Source: Babylonia areolata (Eukaryota; Mollusca; Gastropoda; Neogastropoda; Buccinidae). From it: DNA of 64,000 nucleotides. A model generated the notes under the pieces. The model saw only the letters and a program-made list of their open reading frames with translations, was not told the origin of the DNA and made no database searches. Positions 23,103 through 33,734 of the stretch are shown here, one piece after another; the first letter of the stretch is position 1, and each line of letters begins with the position of its first letter. Where the stretch lies: the NCBI RefSeq assembly GCF_041734735.1, contig NC_134876.1, positions 24,928,752-24,992,751 of the forward strand, given 5' to 3'. Made by a program: the position numbers and the translations under genes.

Positions 23103-23424
23103 GCAAAGTTGGGTTGGTTAACTTACTTGCACACTTACTGCCTGTTATGCCCCCGGCATGTAAGGCAGCAACGAAGATCCACCAATGTTCTGAACGGTAC
23201 CCCAGGTGTGCTTCAGGGTCTGGAGTTGTCCTTCCACTGTTCTGCACCCTCCATCATCAACAACAGCGACAAACAAACAAACAAACAAGCACCGCTACTA
23301 CTACCAAATGATAAGCAAGTAAACGAACCGGCCAGATCAAAGAAAAGAAGAAGAGGAAAACCACACAAAGAACAGGGAATTCAGCATGCACCAACACATT
23401 GATATTCAACTCCCAAAGACAGGA
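21326..23424. other. Intergenic with large microsatellites, left flank of the LTR element
   Basis: It contains (CA)n at 22080-22143, (AG)n at 22219-22268, (GATA)n at 22425-22446, (CA)n/(TGTA)n/(TA)n at 22731-22820 and (CT)n(TA)n(GT)n at 22981-23099. The final segment 23130-23424 is complex and includes AGATCAAAG at 23334-23342, a TCF/LEF-type word. No gene is seen. Confidence 0.6.
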
Positions 23425-25028
23425 TGTCACATCTCATGACAAAATCAGATATGAGTGCTAAACCCCCTCGTTCACCCACCCCATCTAGCTAGAGAGCAGT
23501 GTGGGTTGTGCGGTTTGCACGAGATACTCAGTCTGTCTCGGTCTCAGTTCAGGCTGTCACTGAACTGAGATCAGCCTCTTCCTTGTCAACGAATGACAAG
23601 ATTCTGGGCTTTTCGCCCGCGACTGTCAGAGGAGGCAGCCGTGCCAGTCTTTGGCTCTCTTCAGGGCTGTTTGCCCGTCTGGACGCTTGTAGTGGGGATC
23701 AGTTTCCTCCGAGTGGTCGTGGTCTCTGTGTTCTCTGTGTGAACTTCCAGCTTTGGGGTAGTGGTACCTCTCTGGAAGGTAAGAGGAGACTGTAAAGACA
23801 GTCCTAACCTGTGTTCTGTCTGTCTTGCGTTCATGTCCGTGTATTAGAGAGAGAGAGAGGAGTGAGTGAATGTTTAAGTAAATATATTTTGCGGTTTTAT
23901 GTGCATTTGTAGGATGCGTATGCATTTTTAGACATAAATTTTATAAGAATGTGATAAAATATTTGTTACGTGTATTAAAGGGTTCAACCGTAAAATCTAG
24001 ATTTAAGTTTTCCTTGTGAACCCCTTCAGATATTAGTTCTATTAATGTGTGCGTATGTGTGTCACTGTATTATATATGATACATAAGCTAGAATATTCCA
24101 AACTACCCCCCTTATCCTTTTCCGTTATCCTTGCTCTTGGGTGTGGTGGTTGTCAGCCCTTTAAACTTCCGAAATAGCGCAGCTGAGTAAAATTGATCTA
24201 TTCTGTAGCCCATGTGTTGATCAGGGAGGGGTTAAACTAAATTTTGTAAGATTTGTTTTCTTTACGAATTCTGGGCTGGGTACATTTAGGTTGTTTAATT
24301 GGGGTTGTCCAAAAGTGAATCCTACCAGTGGATAATAGGCTATATACAGTGGTTTCAGCATTCCCACTTTCGTGTTTATCCACGGACTTCCCTACTCTTC
24401 CACTGACCCTCCACTGTCTCCCCGGGAACCCCTCTGCCTGCCTTTGACTTCCTTGGTCCAGGCCTCCATTGGCTGCTGCCGCCTGCCGCTGGCTTCCGTC
24501 GCCAGCGTTCTCTGGCCTGGCGCTCAGCTGTCTGGGTGTTCTGCCCTTCGTCTTCGTCGTCACTGCTCTTCGTCTTCGGCGTCACTGTTCGTGTTCGTCG
24601 TCGCTGTTCTTCGTGTTCGTCGTCACTGTTCTTCGTGTTCGTCGTCGCCGTTCTTCGTGTTCGTCGTCGCCGTTCTTCGTGTTCGTCGTCGCCGTTCTTC
24701 GTGTTCGTCGTCGCTGTTCTTCGTCGTCGTCACTTACTGTTCGTCGTCGTCGTCACGACAGCATTAACGTTGTGCTTGTTTCCTTATCTTAAAGCTCTGT
24801 TTTTTGTTGTGTGTGTGGGTTTTTTTTTTGTGTGTGTGTTATATTTATCCATTGTTATTTAAGTGTTGTTGCAGCTGGGGTTGTGGTTATTGTTTGTGGG
24901 CAAGCTAGGCTGTGTGATTAAACAAATGTATGTGAACCCCGGATTGTTGTAGTCTGTGTTTGTGTTGTCTGGGTGTTAGTGCTGGGCTGGGTGGGGGTTT
25001 CTAGTCCGCTCTCTTATAGAGCGTGACA
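23425..25028 (+). repeat. 5' long terminal repeat (1604 bp)
   Basis: It matches 30102-31684 almost base for base. It is unusually long for Ty3/gypsy. Internally it carries an AG run, a TGTGTG run and a tandem array of a roughly 21-bp GTTCTTCGTGTTCGTCGTCG-type unit around 24585-24730, which has one more copy here than in the 3' LTR. Short open frames inside the LTR recur in both copies and are not considered genes. Confidence 0.97.
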
Positions 25029-25303
25029 ATTTGGTGGAGATGCGGGGTACGTTAGGTTAGAGTGGGAGGGGGTTGGGTGTAATCGTTTTGTCTGTTACAT
25101 GTGTACATATCCTGTATATCTGATTAAAATTATGCTGTGTCACTGGAAGAATGTTTGGGTGAGGTTATGATAGACACCTTACCTGTTCAAAAAAGTTAGC
25201 TGTTGTTCAGGCACTTGATTTCGGCTGTTGATTTTTGCCGAGTTTGGTTTGCCTTTCTCGCATTCTGCGAAAAAAAAAAAAACAGAAAAAAAGGGGGGGA
25301 AAA

Positions 25304-28300
25304 ATGCCCACTCGGCGACAAACGGCTGCGGCCGTCACTCCCGGGTCAAAGTCCCAGATGGATAAGTCGAGTACCTCTACTCCTTCTCAGATAGATAAGT
25401 CAGGTTTGTCTGGATGGATACGGGGTCAACTGAAAGAGGATGACCCAGGTAATCTGTCTGATGATGGAAGAAAAGGGGACACTGTTCCTCTATCTCACCA
25501 GGATCTTTACACAAAATTCAAAGCCATGGGTGCTGACATGGGTTTGACTGGTGAGGCCCTTGCGCGGTTTGTGGTTGATGCTGCTGCTAAGGAGGAAGAT
25601 CGCGCAAATAGGGAGGAAGAGCGCCGTTACAGGCGCTGGAGGGATCACAGGGAGGATGAATATAGGGAAGAGGAAAGACGGTATAGGGAGAAGAGGGATG
25701 AGGAGGATAGGCAGCGGTTTGAAAGGAAGATGGAATTAAAGCAAGAAGAGGTCGAGGCTCAAATAAGCCAACCGTTTTCCCTTGCTCCTTACGATGGGAA
25801 GGGTGACTTCGACGATTTCCTGACCCATTTTGAGAGGGTAGCGCTTCTCAATAAGTGGAAGCCAAGTTCATGGGCGGCTCGCTTGGTAACCTTGTTACAA
25901 GGTCGAGCTAGGGACGCTTGTCTGCGAGTGCCTCCGGAGCGACTTCATGACTACGAGTCATTGAAAGCTGCTTTACTCCGCGAGTTTCGGCTAGATGCCC
26001 ATGCATACTGCAAGCGTTTCCGATCGATGCGGAAGCTTGCAGAAGAGACCTTTATCCAATTTCTGGAAAGGCTTAAGGTCTGTCTGTCTCGCTGGTGCAC
26101 AGCTGCCGGTCGCGATTACGACAGTGCTGAGGACCTAAGGGACTTGTTCCTCCAAGAACAGTTCCTAGCTACCCTTAACCCTGACCTCGTCAGTGAGGTA
26201 AAGCGTGAAGAACCAGATAGGGTGGAGGAGGTAGCACGCATTACCTCGAAGGTTGTCGGTGCCAGGAGAGCGGGACGGATGGCTGAGGGTGAGGCACGAG
26301 CCTCCAGGAAATCCAGAGATCATGGTCTTGGTGCCAAACCTCATGCGGAGCAAAAGGCCGCATCTCTTGGACAGAGTAGTTCCGCTCTTAGCGACAGCTC
26401 AAGGGGTGTCGAGAGAACCAGAGGAGTTACCTGTTTCCTCTGCGGGAAACTTGGACATGTGGCCAAAGAGTGCCGCCAGCGGAAGAAGGTTTCCCTTGTG
26501 GCACAGCCGAGCTTTAGGCAGCAGGGTTCCCATTCCCCACCTCCATCTCTTTGCGTTAACTGTGCTGCAAAGCAGTACTCGCCACGATGTGAGGCTTTCG
26601 TCAACGGGGTTTCAGTCCCGGCTTTGCGAGACACCGGAGCTCACATGGTTGTCGTTGCACGCCATCTGGTCAGTCCAGATTCTTTCACTGGAGCGACTGT
26701 CCGTGTGGTGCTGGCCGAATCGAGATGCACCTCTGTCCTACCCATCGCCAGAGTAGATTTCCAGTCTCCTTTCGTGGAAGGCAGGCTAGACGTGGCAGTA
26801 ATGGAGGCTCCTGTGGAAGAGGTCCTTATTGGCAATACTGCCTGGCGCGAGAATGGCACTTCAGTGCCCGTGCCAGTTTACTCGGACGCCAGTCTTGTGG
26901 GTGCTGTGGAGACGCGGGCCCAAGCAGCTGCCAGGGCTAAAGAGTTACCTCCCTTGCCTGTCAAGGACATCCAGATCCATGTGTCTAGACAGGACCTAGA
27001 GCATCAGCAGGATAGCGATCCTGACCTGTGTCAGGCTCGGGAGCTGGCTGTGTCTAAAGCCGTCAAAAAGACACGATCTGGAGAGGTCATGTACTTCAGG
27101 AAGCAGGGAATACTGATGCGGCGTTTCAAGGACCATCGGGGGGAAGCAACCCAAATCTGTGTTCCTAAGGAACTGCGTTCCACAGTGTTGCTTCTTGCCC
27201 ATGAAGCCCCCATGTCGGGTCATCTTGGGGTTAAGCGCACGCAGGGAAGAGTTTTCCCACATTTCTACTGGCCTGGCATGTGTGCTGACATTCGGCGTTT
27301 CGTCCGTTCTTGTGACAGATGCCAGAAGACGGTAGCTAAGGGTCGAGTCCCGAAAGTGCCACTCGTCAAGATGCCCCTCATTTCAGAGCCCTTCAGTCGA
27401 GTAGCTGTCGACATTGTAGGACCTATATCCCCTTCATCTGAGTCTGGCAACAGGTACATTTTAACAATGGTCGACTATGCGACCAGGTACCCAGAAGCTG
27501 TCGCTCTCAAACACGTTTCGGCTGAAACTGTGGCTGAGGCGTTGTTCACCATGTGGACACGAACAGGTGTTCCTGCTGAGGTTTTGACTGATCGTGGTTC
27601 TCAGTTCACAGGCAGTGTCATGCAGGAAGTCTATCGCCTTCTGTCTGTGCGGGGCTTGACCACAACCCCCTACCACGCTCAGTGCAACGGGTTGGTGGAG
27701 CGTTTTAACGCTACTTTGAAGGCAATGCTGCGGAGACTATCGCACGAGAAACCTCGAGCCTGGGACCGCTGGATTCCCGCTCTGTTATTTGCCTACAGAG
27801 AAGTTCCCCAGGAGAGCACTGGCTACTCGCCTTTCGAGCTGCTCTATGGGAGGACAGTACGGGGTCCCATGCAGATCCTCAGAGAACACTGGCTCCACCC
27901 TGAGAGGCCAGAAATTCAGACTGCTGCTGAATACGTGGTAGAACTGCGAAACAGAATCGCAGAGTCCTGTACCATTGCTCAGCAAAACCTCGAAAGGGCC
28001 TCAAGGCGGTACAAGGGTTATTTTGATGCCAAAGCAAAGCAAAGACAGTTCGCTGAGGGAAGCAAAGTACTTCTCCTTCGCCCCACCAAACAGAACAAAC
28101 TGGAACTTGAATGGCAGGGTCCATACACTGTTCTGCGTCGTGTGGGCATCGCAGATTATTGCGTTCAGATTGGCGAGAAAGAAAAGCTGTACCACGCCAA
28201 TCTGTTGAAAGAATACATTGAGCGCACTCCTCGAGGGACTGTGGCTCTGGCTGTGATTGAAGACCCAGAGGTCTGGGAAGGAACGAGGACAGTGGAACGC

Positions 28301-29755
28301 GACATTCCACTCATGCCCCTGGAGGCAACTGAAGGTCCGGAGGATGTTGTGCTGGCCGCAAATAACTCCTCACTGAAAGAGGCCATTCGTGAAATGACTC
28401 GAGGGTTTAGGGACGTTCTCACTGACTTGCCTGCCTGTACGAACCTCGAGACATGCACGCTCAATCTCACCTCCGACACCCCTCTTAGGGCTAAGCAGTA
28501 TCCACTGCCCTACTCCCAACGTGAGACGATTCAAGAGGAGGTCCAACAAATGTTGAAGATGGGCGTGATAGAGCCATCCTCGTCCCCATACTCCTCTCCT
28601 ATCGTCCTCGTAAAGAAGAAAGATGGGAAGGTACGGTTTTGCGTCGATTTCCGTCGCATCAATAAGATAACCGTGTTTGATGCTGAACCAATGCCAGATG
28701 TAGAGGCACTGTTCTCCCGGTTATCAGGGAAAAAGGTGTTCTCGAAGCTAGACCTTTCAAAGGGGTACTGGCAGATCCCCATGGCGGAAGCTGATCGCCC
28801 AAAAACAGCTTTCACTACTCCTCAGGGACACTTCCAGTGGTGTGTAATGCCGTTTGGCCTCAAAACTGCTGGCGCAGTATTTTCCCGCATGATGCGGAAG
28901 TTAGTACTGCCTCTCAACAGCCCGGACGTGGACAACTTCATGGACGATGTTCTCATCTCCTCCGCTGATGAAACACGGCATCTAAGGGTCTTACGCAGCG
29001 TGTTTTCCCGGTTGCGTGATTGCAAACTGACAGCACGGCCCTCCAAATGTTTTCTCGGCCACAGGGAGTTAGACTATCTGGGTCACCATGTGGGTGCTGG
29101 GAAAATTTGGCCAGATGCAGAAAAAATGGAGAAGATCCGAGAATCACCTCGTCCCTGTACGAAACGACAGCTCCGAGGGTTTCTGGGCCTCGTGGGGTTC
29201 TACAGGAGGTTCGTTCCTCAGTTTGCGGAAATCGCTCTTCCCTTGACTGAGAAAACCAAGAGCAAGGAGCCAAACAAAGTTATCTGGGATGAGTACTGCG
29301 AGAGAGCTTTTCTGCAGCTCAAACAAATCCTCTGCAGTAGGCCAGTTTGCTGTCTCCCCGATCTGTCCAAGCCTTTCGTACTGCGGACTGACGCTTCGAA
29401 CGTGGGGTTGGGAGCTCTTCTGCTCCAAGATCAAGGTATGGGTGCTCAACCAGTGGCGTGTGCCAGTAAGAAATTGAGCCCAGCCGAACGCAATTACCCC
29501 ACAATTGAAAAGGAATGCCTGGCTCTTGTGTGGGGTATTCAGAGGTTTGAACCCTACCTCTACGGGAAGGAGTTTGTCGTCCAGGTGGACCATGCACCGC
29601 TGCAATATCTAGACAGGGCCAAAACGGTCAGCGGCAGACTGACGCGCTGGGCTCTACAGTTGCAGCCTTTTTTGTTCAGGGTGCAAGCCATTCCTGGCAA
29701 AGAAAACATTGGTGCTGACTTCCTCAGTCGTCTGCCAGAGTTGGATGAAATATAA
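25304..29755 (+). CDS. Gag-pol polyprotein of the Gmr1-like LTR element (integrase before RT)
   Basis: The start is taken at the ATG giving MPTRRQTAAA. The frame upstream (to 25235) is open but A-rich and lacks gag character. About 1483 residues, in order: charged coiled-coil region and retrotransposon Gag domain (roughly 160-290); CCHC knuckle CFLCGKLGHVAKEC at about 377; aspartic protease DTGA at about 443; integrase with HHCC finger (from about 633, ending CDRC) and DDE core (D about 703, D about 763 in TDRGSQF, E about 799 in GLVERF, 35 residues after the second D); then reverse transcriptase with FMDD at about 1212-1215; and RNase H (TDAS at about 1362). RT and RNase H are of Ty3/gypsy type, but the order PR-IN-RT-RH is that of Ty1/copia. 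This combination defines Gmr1-like elements. Gag and Pol share one frame, so no frameshift is needed. It looks whole. Confidence 0.95.
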   Translation: MPTRRQTAAAVTPGSKSQMDKSSTSTPSQIDKSGLSGWIRGQLKEDDPGNLSDDGRKGDTVPLSHQDLYTKFKAMGADMGLTGEALARFVVDAAAKEEDRANREEERRYRRWRDHREDEYREEERRYREKRDEEDRQRFERKMELKQEEVEAQISQPFSLAPYDGKGDFDDFLTHFERVALLNKWKPSSWAARLVTLLQGRARDACLRVPPERLHDYESLKAALLREFRLDAHAYCKRFRSMRKLAEETFIQFLERLKVCLSRWCTAAGRDYDSAEDLRDLFLQEQFLATLNPDLVSEVKREEPDRVEEVARITSKVVGARRAGRMAEGEARASRKSRDHGLGAKPHAEQKAASLGQSSSALSDSSRGVERTRGVTCFLCGKLGHVAKECRQRKKVSLVAQPSFRQQGSHSPPPSLCVNCAAKQYSPRCEAFVNGVSVPALRDTGAHMVVVARHLVSPDSFTGATVRVVLAESRCTSVLPIARVDFQSPFVEGRLDVAVMEAPVEEVLIGNTAWRENGTSVPVPVYSDASLVGAVETRAQAAARAKELPPLPVKDIQIHVSRQDLEHQQDSDPDLCQARELAVSKAVKKTRSGEVMYFRKQGILMRRFKDHRGEATQICVPKELRSTVLLLAHEAPMSGHLGVKRTQGRVFPHFYWPGMCADIRRFVRSCDRCQKTVAKGRVPKVPLVKMPLISEPFSRVAVDIVGPISPSSESGNRYILTMVDYATRYPEAVALKHVSAETVAEALFTMWTRTGVPAEVLTDRGSQFTGSVMQEVYRLLSVRGLTTTPYHAQCNGLVERFNATLKAMLRRLSHEKPRAWDRWIPALLFAYREVPQESTGYSPFELLYGRTVRGPMQILREHWLHPERPEIQTAAEYVVELRNRIAESCTIAQQNLERASRRYKGYFDAKAKQRQFAEGSKVLLLRPTKQNKLELEWQGPYTVLRRVGIADYCVQIGEKEKLYHANLLKEYIERTPRGTVALAVIEDPEVWEGTRTVERDIPLMPLEATEGPEDVVLAANNSSLKEAIREMTRGFRDVLTDLPACTNLETCTLNLTSDTPLRAKQYPLPYSQRETIQEEVQQMLKMGVIEPSSSPYSSPIVLVKKKDGKVRFCVDFRRINKITVFDAEPMPDVEALFSRLSGKKVFSKLDLSKGYWQIPMAEADRPKTAFTTPQGHFQWCVMPFGLKTAGAVFSRMMRKLVLPLNSPDVDNFMDDVLISSADETRHLRVLRSVFSRLRDCKLTARPSKCFLGHRELDYLGHHVGAGKIWPDAEKMEKIRESPRPCTKRQLRGFLGLVGFYRRFVPQFAEIALPLTEKTKSKEPNKVIWDEYCERAFLQLKQILCSRPVCCLPDLSKPFVLRTDASNVGLGALLLQDQGMGAQPVACASKKLSPAERNYPTIEKECLALVWGIQRFEPYLYGKEFVVQVDHAPLQYLDRAKTVSGRLTRWALQLQPFLFRVQAIPGKENIGADFLSRLPELDEI

Positions 29756-30101
29756 TCTGAACACGGCCCAGTTTGAGTGTTAACACCTGAATGAGGCAGC
29801 TGTATACTGGCCATGTGTATCGATCTTTTAGTACCACTAATTAGTTGGTAAGGTTGGCAATTCTATAATTTGCAATTCATCCTGTTATTCCAGACTTCAT
29901 AGTTTTGATGTTGTTGTTGTTGTTGTTTTCGCCTTTTCCTTACATTTAGTTTCAGGAGGGCAGTGCCTTGGCATATGTCTCTGTTTGAGAAGACATTGTG
30001 GATGATACGGCGGTGGGAATGTGTGTAATTGTGTTTGTCATTCTGTGTGACATGGTTATAATTAAGTTTCAATCTTCGTTTGAACTTGTGAGGGGGGCTG
30101 T
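29756..30101 (+). other. Untranslated 3' region of the LTR element with polypurine tract
   Basis: This is a non-coding stretch between the stop of the gag-pol frame and the 3' LTR. It contains a (GTT)n run near 29908-29930 and the purine-rich GTGAGGGGGG (about 30088-30097) just before the LTR, where plus-strand priming would be expected. No envelope-like frame is present. Confidence 0.75.
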
Positions 30102-31684
30102 TGTCACATCTCATGACAAAATCAGATATGAGTGCTAAACCCCCTCGTTCACCCACCCCATCTAGCTAGAGAGCAGTGTGGGTTGTGCGGTTTGCACGAG
30201 ATACTCAGTCTGTCTCGGTCTCAGTTCAGGCTGTCACTGAACTGAGATCAGCCTCTTCCTTGTCAACGAATGACAAGATTCTGGGCTTTTCGCCCGCGAC
30301 TGTCAGAGGAGGCAGCCGTGCCAGTCTTTGGCTCTCTTCAGGGCTGTTTGCCCGTCTGGACGCTTGTAGTGGGGATCAGTTTCCTCCGAGTGGTCGTGGT
30401 CTCTGTGTTCTCTGTGTGAACTTCCAGCTTTGGGGTAGTGGTACCTCTCTGGAAGGTAAGAGGAGACTGTAAAGACAGTCCTAACCTGTGTTCTGTCTGT
30501 CTTGCGTTCATGTCCGTGTATTAGAGAGAGAGAGAGGAGTGAGTGAATGTTTAAGTAAATATATTTTGCGGTTTTATGTGCATTTGTAGGATGCGTATGC
30601 ATTTTTAGACATAAATTTTATAAGAATGTGATAAAATATTTGTTACGTGTATTAAAGGGTTCAACCGTAAAATCTAGATTTAAGTTTTCCTTGTGAACCC
30701 CTTCAGATATTAGTTCTATTAATGTGTGCGTATGTGTGTCACTGTATTATATATGATACATAAGCTAGAATATTCCAAACTACCCCCCTTATCCTTTTCC
30801 GTTATCCTTGCTCTTGGGTGTGGTGGTTGTCAGCCCTTTAAACTTCCGAAATAGCGCAGCTGAGTAAAATTGATCTATTCTGTAGCCCATGTGTTGATCA
30901 GGGAGGGGTTAAACTAAATTTTGTAAGATTTGTTTTCTTTACGAATTCTGGGCTGGGTACATTTAGGTTGTTTAATTGGGGTTGTCCAAAAGTGAATCCT
31001 ACCAGTGGATAATAGGCTATATACAGTGGTTTCAGCATTCCCACTTTCGTGTTTATCCACGGACTTCCCTACTCTTCCACTGACCCTCCACTGTCTCCCC
31101 GGGAACCCCTCTGCCTGCCTTTGACTTCCTTGGTCCAGGCCTCCATTGGCTGCTGCCGCCTGCCGCTGGCTTCCGTCGCCAGCGTTCTCTGGCCTGGCGC
31201 TCAGCTGTCTGGGTGTTCTGCTCTTCGTCTTCGTCGTCACTGCTCTTCGTCTTCGGCGTCACTGTTCGTGTTCGTCGTCGCTGTTCTTCGTGTTCGTCGT
31301 CACTGTTCTTCGTGTTCGTCGTCGCCGTTCTTCGTGTTCGTCGTCGCCGTTCTTCGTGTTCGTCGTCGCTGTTCTTCGTCGTCGTCACTTACTGTTCGTC
31401 GTCGTCGTCACGACAGCATTAACGTTGTGCTTGTTTCCTTATCTTAAAGCTCTGTTTTTTGTTGTGTGTGTGGGTTTTTTTTTGTGTGTGTGTGTTATAT
31501 TTATCCATTGTTATTTAAGTGTTGTTGCAGCTGGGGTTGTGGTTATTGTTTGTGGGCAAGCTAGGCTGTGTGATTAAACAAATGTATGTGAACCCCGGAT
31601 TGTTGTAGTCTGTGTTTGTGTTGTCTGGGTGTTAGTGCTGGGCTGGGTGGGGGTTTCTAGTCCGCTCTCTTATAGAGCGTGACA
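30102..31684 (+). repeat. 3' long terminal repeat (1583 bp)
   Basis: This is the counterpart of 23425-25028. It starts TGTCACATCTCATGAC, ends TATAGAGCGTGACA and is followed directly by the target duplication CAGGA. It is shorter than the 5' LTR by about one unit of the internal tandem array. Confidence 0.97.
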
Positions 31685-31689
31685 CAGGA

Positions 31690-32100
31690 CACCCCTTTGA
31701 CGTTGATCATTCCTCCAATTTTTCGCACATGATCCATGCTCGGAGACTGAGCTTTAGAAGATTTAAAGAAAAAAAGAACAAAAAAACAACAAAAAACCAA
31801 CAACAAACAACTGAACCTACCGGCTTTAGACAGGAAACTAGAGCGCAAGAAAATTATGTTGTTCTTTATTTGATTAGTTGTTTATTTATTTGTTTGTCCT
31901 TTTATCTGTATATGTTTATTTGTCTATTCATTTGCTCATTCAGTTTTTTTGTTAATATTGGGACAAGTCCAAGTTCATTGAAAAACAACAATATATCTTG
32001 CTTGTCTAAAAAAAAAAAATCAGGTTTTACAATTAGGTATGTGTTAATCTATTCTTTTATTACTTATATATCTAGTGACCTTCATGTTAGTTAATCTAAC
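31690..32100. other. Intergenic, right flank of the LTR element
   Basis: Before insertion this joined the sequence ending at 23424. It is AT-rich with AAAC and TTTG runs, an A run at 32008-32020 and nothing recognisable. Confidence 0.6.
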
Positions 32101-32690
32101 ATAGCTTGTTGTTGTGATACATGTTCCTCCCCACCGGTGCGCTATGGCATGACCACCTTGTCTTCATTAGCCCCCGTCCACTGTTAACTGCCCCATTAAT
32201 TAACCCTTTCGGGCCCACCCCTCCGCCTCCTGTGGAACAGACAACCCGCCCGTGCAGACACGCCGCCCCGGGAAGTCGTAGACTGTCATGGCGGATGTTC
32301 CCGCCATTGGTGATGTTCCGGACGACGCGCGGTGTTTGCCCCACCAGCCCTGAAGCGGAGGTTAACGAGCCATTGGCAAAACGCCCTTCGGGTCCACTTG
32401 TTCATCGCTGAAGTCTTGGTTCGGTGAGAGTTGCGTTGTTCGAAGGGGCGAGTCCTCTCCCCCGCCATAACGCTCCGAGCTGCCATTTTAATGACTCTCA
32501 ACTGTCGGCCGTCTGCAAATGTCTGCAATGCAGAGGGAGGCATCTTTGGGAAGAGCCCTGTGTGTAGCGCGTTGGGTTCATTTGCAAGGCGATGTGGGGA
32601 TGACGTGGAAGTTAATAAATCAAAGGAAAGGCCACTGCCTGACTGAGGTCTAATGAACTGATTCCAAGGAGGGTCAACACGGTTCAAGGA
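32101..32690. promoter_or_regulatory. Candidate conserved non-coding block
   Basis: About 590 bases of complex, GC-balanced, repeat-free sequence. It contains CCCATTAATTAACCCTTTCG, CATGGCGGATG, CCATTTTAATGACTC and GAAGTTAATAAATC. The two overlapping open frames (32121-32411 +, 32286-32687 -) show no recognisable domain and are probably chance. High complexity in a repeat-dense region suggests constraint, but no alignment was possible. Confidence 0.3.
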
Positions 32691-32733
32691 AAAATTGGGG
32701 GGAGGAAGGGGGGTAAGTGATGATTGAGGGGTG

Positions 32734-32780
<47 letters not shown>

Positions 32781-32984
32781 CTGGGAATACAGCGTGCAGG
32801 ACAGTGGACAGCTGATCAGCAGTAGGCTCAGAAGGGAAATGAGTCATGTCAGTTTTAAACTAAAGTCTTTCAAGTCGATAGAGGCCAGTGTGCGCAGCTC
32901 TCTGTACACACGGGGGTGGGAGGTTTGCTGAGGCTCCGATGACATGTCACACTGTACTGGTCAGTAAACAGAGTGTGGTTAACA

Positions 32985-33185
32985 GCGGTGATGTTCGTTC
33001 TTCGGACTCGAGGATGACCATGGCTTCAAAAGTCAAGTGGAAGATCGGTGGCTGTGCGTCCGGAGGTGACTGATGGGGCCAATCCGGACCCTGAAGGCTC
33101 GCCCACATGTGGAACACAAATGAGTGGGTGCTGTCGTTCAGTGGACGTCGCTCGGGCCTTGTGGTGATGGACTAAAGGAGGCAGT
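32985..33185 (-). mobile_element. LINE 3' remnant with degenerate C-terminal zinc finger
   Basis: Read on the minus strand, the segment gives a degenerate version of the C-terminal motif FxCxxCGRxCxxRIGLxSHxR seen at the end of several invertebrate LINE ORFs (here SFVFHMWASLQGPDWPHQS). It is followed by GCCATGGTCATCCTCGAGTC-type 3' UTR sequence, also typical of these ends. The cysteines are lost, so it is an old, 5'-truncated copy. The clade cannot be fixed from so short a piece. Confidence 0.45.
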
Positions 33186-33189
33186 CCTC

Positions 33190-33730
33190 ATCTCTAAATA
33201 ACACCCAATCTTCGATGTGACAACGATTGTGTGTATGTTCAGTCAAAGACTGGCTAGGATTCAACATATATACTAACAATACCAAGTGATTTTCAGGTAT
33301 AAAATATATGTAGGTGAATCAAATTGAAAACCACAATAAATACAGAGCCTGGCAAACCATATGCGTATTTTAAAAAGTCTGGAAACTGTTCTATGAACAT
33401 TGTATCAGAAAGTTTATTATTCTTGTTTGGTTGTGGACGGTATAGACAAAACACGCTGTAGCGGGAATGTGGCAGCGACAGTGAAAGCTGGACAGTTCAA
33501 AGCAGGCGTGGTGAGGGGGTAGGGGGGTAGGGGGGAGGTGGCAGTGAAGGTGGTGTGTGGAAGCAGTTTGTCCACTGCAACGAAGGCAGTACTGCCACGG
33601 GTAGCAGGAACACGATGGAAGGAGATAGGGACAGCGAGACTGCTACTACTTTGATACAGGGTAAACTACTACCACTACTACTACTACTACCCCTACTACT
33701 ACTCCTTCCGCCGTTTTATCCTTCCCCGAC
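33190..33730. other. Intergenic, unique with short triplet repeats
   Basis: Mostly AT-rich unique sequence to 33470. G-rich sequence follows at 33505-33545 and (CTA)n triplets at 33664-33712. No gene is seen. Confidence 0.5.
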
Positions 33731-33734
33731 CGAA

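Larger units (their letters stand above)
23425..31684 (+). mobile_element. Ty3/gypsy-superfamily LTR retrotransposon, Gmr1-like domain order, looks whole
   Basis: An 8.26 kb element with LTRs that start TGTCAC and end GTGACA, flanked by a perfect 5-bp target duplication CAGGA (23420-23424 and 31685-31689). Parts in order are the 5' LTR (23425-25028), a primer-binding-site candidate starting TGG at 25032 or 25035, one gag-pol frame (25304-29755), a purine-rich tract at about 30090-30098, and the 3' LTR (30102-31684). The two LTRs are almost identical and differ mainly in the copy number of a short internal tandem unit, so the insertion is young. The coding frame is uninterrupted. No envelope frame is seen between 29756 and 30100. 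It is an old virus-like element in the host genome with no host role suggested. Confidence 0.97.

Noticed and set aside
24237-24862. Short frames repeated in both LTRs (for example 24237-24563 and 24372-24767)
   Set aside because: They lie in LTR sequence, overlap the TTCGTCGTC tandem array and have no recognisable domain; recurrence reflects LTR duplication.
29756-30101. Possible envelope frame after gag-pol
   Set aside because: Only about 345 bases remain before the 3' LTR and no long frame, signal peptide or membrane segment is present.
32286-32687. 133-residue minus-strand frame in a unique block
   Set aside because: No recognisable domain, an overlapping frame on the other strand, and no clear splice or start signals. 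The block is better read as non-coding.
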